The notes under the pieces: model-generated | What the model saw: only the letters and a program-made list of their open reading frames with translations | Told to the model about the DNA's origin: nothing | Databases searched by the model: none | Origin: Corynebacterium deserti GIMN1.010 | Lineage (GTDB): Bacteria > Actinomycetota > Actinomycetes > Mycobacteriales > Mycobacteriaceae | Length of the DNA stretch: 64,000 nt | NCBI RefSeq assembly: GCF_001277995.1 | Contig: NZ_CP009220.1 | Span: 2,824,329-2,888,328 of the forward strand | Direction: 5' to 3' | Shown here: positions 63,247-64,000 of the stretch, piece by piece | Position numbering within the stretch: the stretch's first letter is position 1 | Layout: the number at the start of each line of letters is the position of its first letter | Program-made: the position numbers and the translations under genes

Positions 63247-64000
63247 ATGACCAGCAATAACCTGCCTACCGTGCTGGAAGGCATCGTCGAGGGCCGCCGT
63301 GGCCATCTCAAGGAGATTAGGGCTCGCATCGCTCACGTTGATGTGGACGCGCTGCCTAAGTCCACTCGTTCCCTTTTTGATTCCCTGAACCACGGCAGGG
63401 GCAATGCCCGCTTTATCATGGAGTGCAAGTCTGCTTCGCCGTCCCTAGGCATGATTCGTGAGCACTACCAGCCCGGCGAAATCGCGCGGGTGTACTCCCG
63501 CTACGCCAGTGGCATTTCGGTGCTGTGCGAGCCCGATCGCTTTGGTGGCGATTACGATCACCTGGCCACCGTCGCAGCCACGACACACCTGCCAGTGCTG
63601 TGCAAGGACTTCATCATTGACCCTGTTCAGATCCACGCTGCCCGCTACTTCGGTGCCGACGCCGTGTTACTCATGCTGTCCGTGCTCGATGACGCCGAAT
63701 ACGCAGCCCTTTCCGCCGAAGCAGCCCGCTTTGATTTGGATGTTCTCACCGAGGTTATCGATGAGGAGGAAGTCGAGCGCGCAATTAAACTCGGGGCAAA
63801 GATTTTCGGTGTAAACCACCGCAACCTGCACGATCTGTCCATCGATTTGGATCGCTCGGGACGATTGGCACAGCTCATTCCAACCGATGCAGTGCTCATC
63901 TCTGAATCTGGTGTGCGCAATACCGAGACCGTACGTCAGCTGGGCGGACACTCCAATGGATTCCTCGTCGGTTCGCAGCTGACCAGCCAGCCCAACGTAG
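63247..64000 (+). CDS. trpCF: Indole-3-glycerol phosphate synthase/PRA isomerase, 3' truncated
   Basis: The ATG at 63247 immediately follows the trpD TAA and the frame stays open to the window end (251 codons). The visible part is the IGPS (TrpC) barrel: FIMECKSASPSLGMIREHY (Lys), VLCKDFIIDPVQIHAARYFGADAVLLM, TEVIDEEEVERAI, GAKIFGVNHRNL and LISESGVRNTETV. In C. glutamicum the gene is a TrpC-TrpF fusion of about 470 residues; only the TrpC half lies here, so the fusion is inferred. Confidence 0.95.
   Translation, partial: MTSNNLPTVLEGIVEGRRGHLKEIRARIAHVDVDALPKSTRSLFDSLNHGRGNARFIMECKSASPSLGMIREHYQPGEIARVYSRYASGISVLCEPDRFGGDYDHLATVAATTHLPVLCKDFIIDPVQIHAARYFGADAVLLMLSVLDDAEYAALSAEAARFDLDVLTEVIDEEEVERAIKLGAKIFGVNHRNLHDLSIDLDRSGRLAQLIPTDAVLISESGVRNTETVRQLGGHSNGFLVGSQLTSQPNV

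Noticed and set aside
62206..63393. 395-codon ORF antisense to trpD/trpCF
   Set aside because: Shadow of GC-biased codons in trpD; no homology, unlike the clear TrpD in the other strand.

Overview
The window looks like a chromosomal segment of Corynebacterium glutamicum or a very close relative. Evidence: a trp leader/attenuator followed by trpEGD(CF); a gentisate (nag) cluster with a mycothiol-type maleylpyruvate isomerase; malR, malE, ino1, dps and trpP-type genes; and the actinobacterial order DUF5318 - class A PBP - GT87 - rpsF - ssb - rplI - dnaB, which mirrors the Mycobacterium Rv0046c-Rv0058 neighbourhood. All functions are read from motifs and remembered family sequences; no search was run.

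Layout. 1-2.4 kb: end of a copper-chaperone-like gene, a NiaP-like permease and a PadR regulator with a small partner. 2.6-16.2 kb is conserved core: dnaB, an unusually dense DnaA-box cluster, rplI-ssb-rpsF, a GT87 glycosyltransferase, a class A PBP, malR, a universal stress protein, an MhuD-like heme monooxygenase, trhO and ino1. 16.2-26.0 kb is an accessory block made of two catabolic modules. The first is a GntR regulator, an MHS permease, an SDR dehydrogenase and a split transketolase whose active-site residues look altered. The second is a PRD regulator, a fructose-type PTS (IIA-like, IIA, IIB, IIC) and an AlsE-like hexulose-6-phosphate epimerase. 26-32.8 kb: DUF1846, dps behind a DtxR-like box, an endonuclease VIII-type gene, rtcB, a DUF218 protein, ogt and a quinone oxidoreductase. 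32.9-46 kb: a decayed siderophore-binding protein still carrying a DtxR-like box, an MFS exporter, malE, a four-gene operon of three VanZ-like proteins plus an FGGY kinase, an RclA-like flavoprotein, dadA, a VWA surface protein, a small secreted protein and a nitroreductase. 46-50.6 kb: leuS, an orphan HigA-like regulator and a decayed MerB-like gene. 50.6-57.1 kb: the 3-hydroxybenzoate/gentisate cluster. 57.6-64 kb: a dicarboxylate symporter, trpP and the trp operon, cut by the window end inside trpCF.

How the genes work together. NagX converts 3-hydroxybenzoate to gentisate, GenK imports gentisate, NagI opens the ring, NagL isomerises maleylpyruvate and NagK yields fumarate plus pyruvate. 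The fumarate and pyruvate feed the same C4/C3 node served by malE and the dicarboxylate symporter. Two matching 15-bp palindromes in front of nagI and between nagR and genK are probable NagR operators.

Most worth following up: the split transketolase/SDR/MHS module (substrate unknown, substituted substrate-binding residues); the PTS/AlsE module, which may take up D-allulose or a related ketohexose; the DnaA-box cluster upstream of dnaB and far from any visible dnaA; and the triple-VanZ/FGGY-kinase operon.
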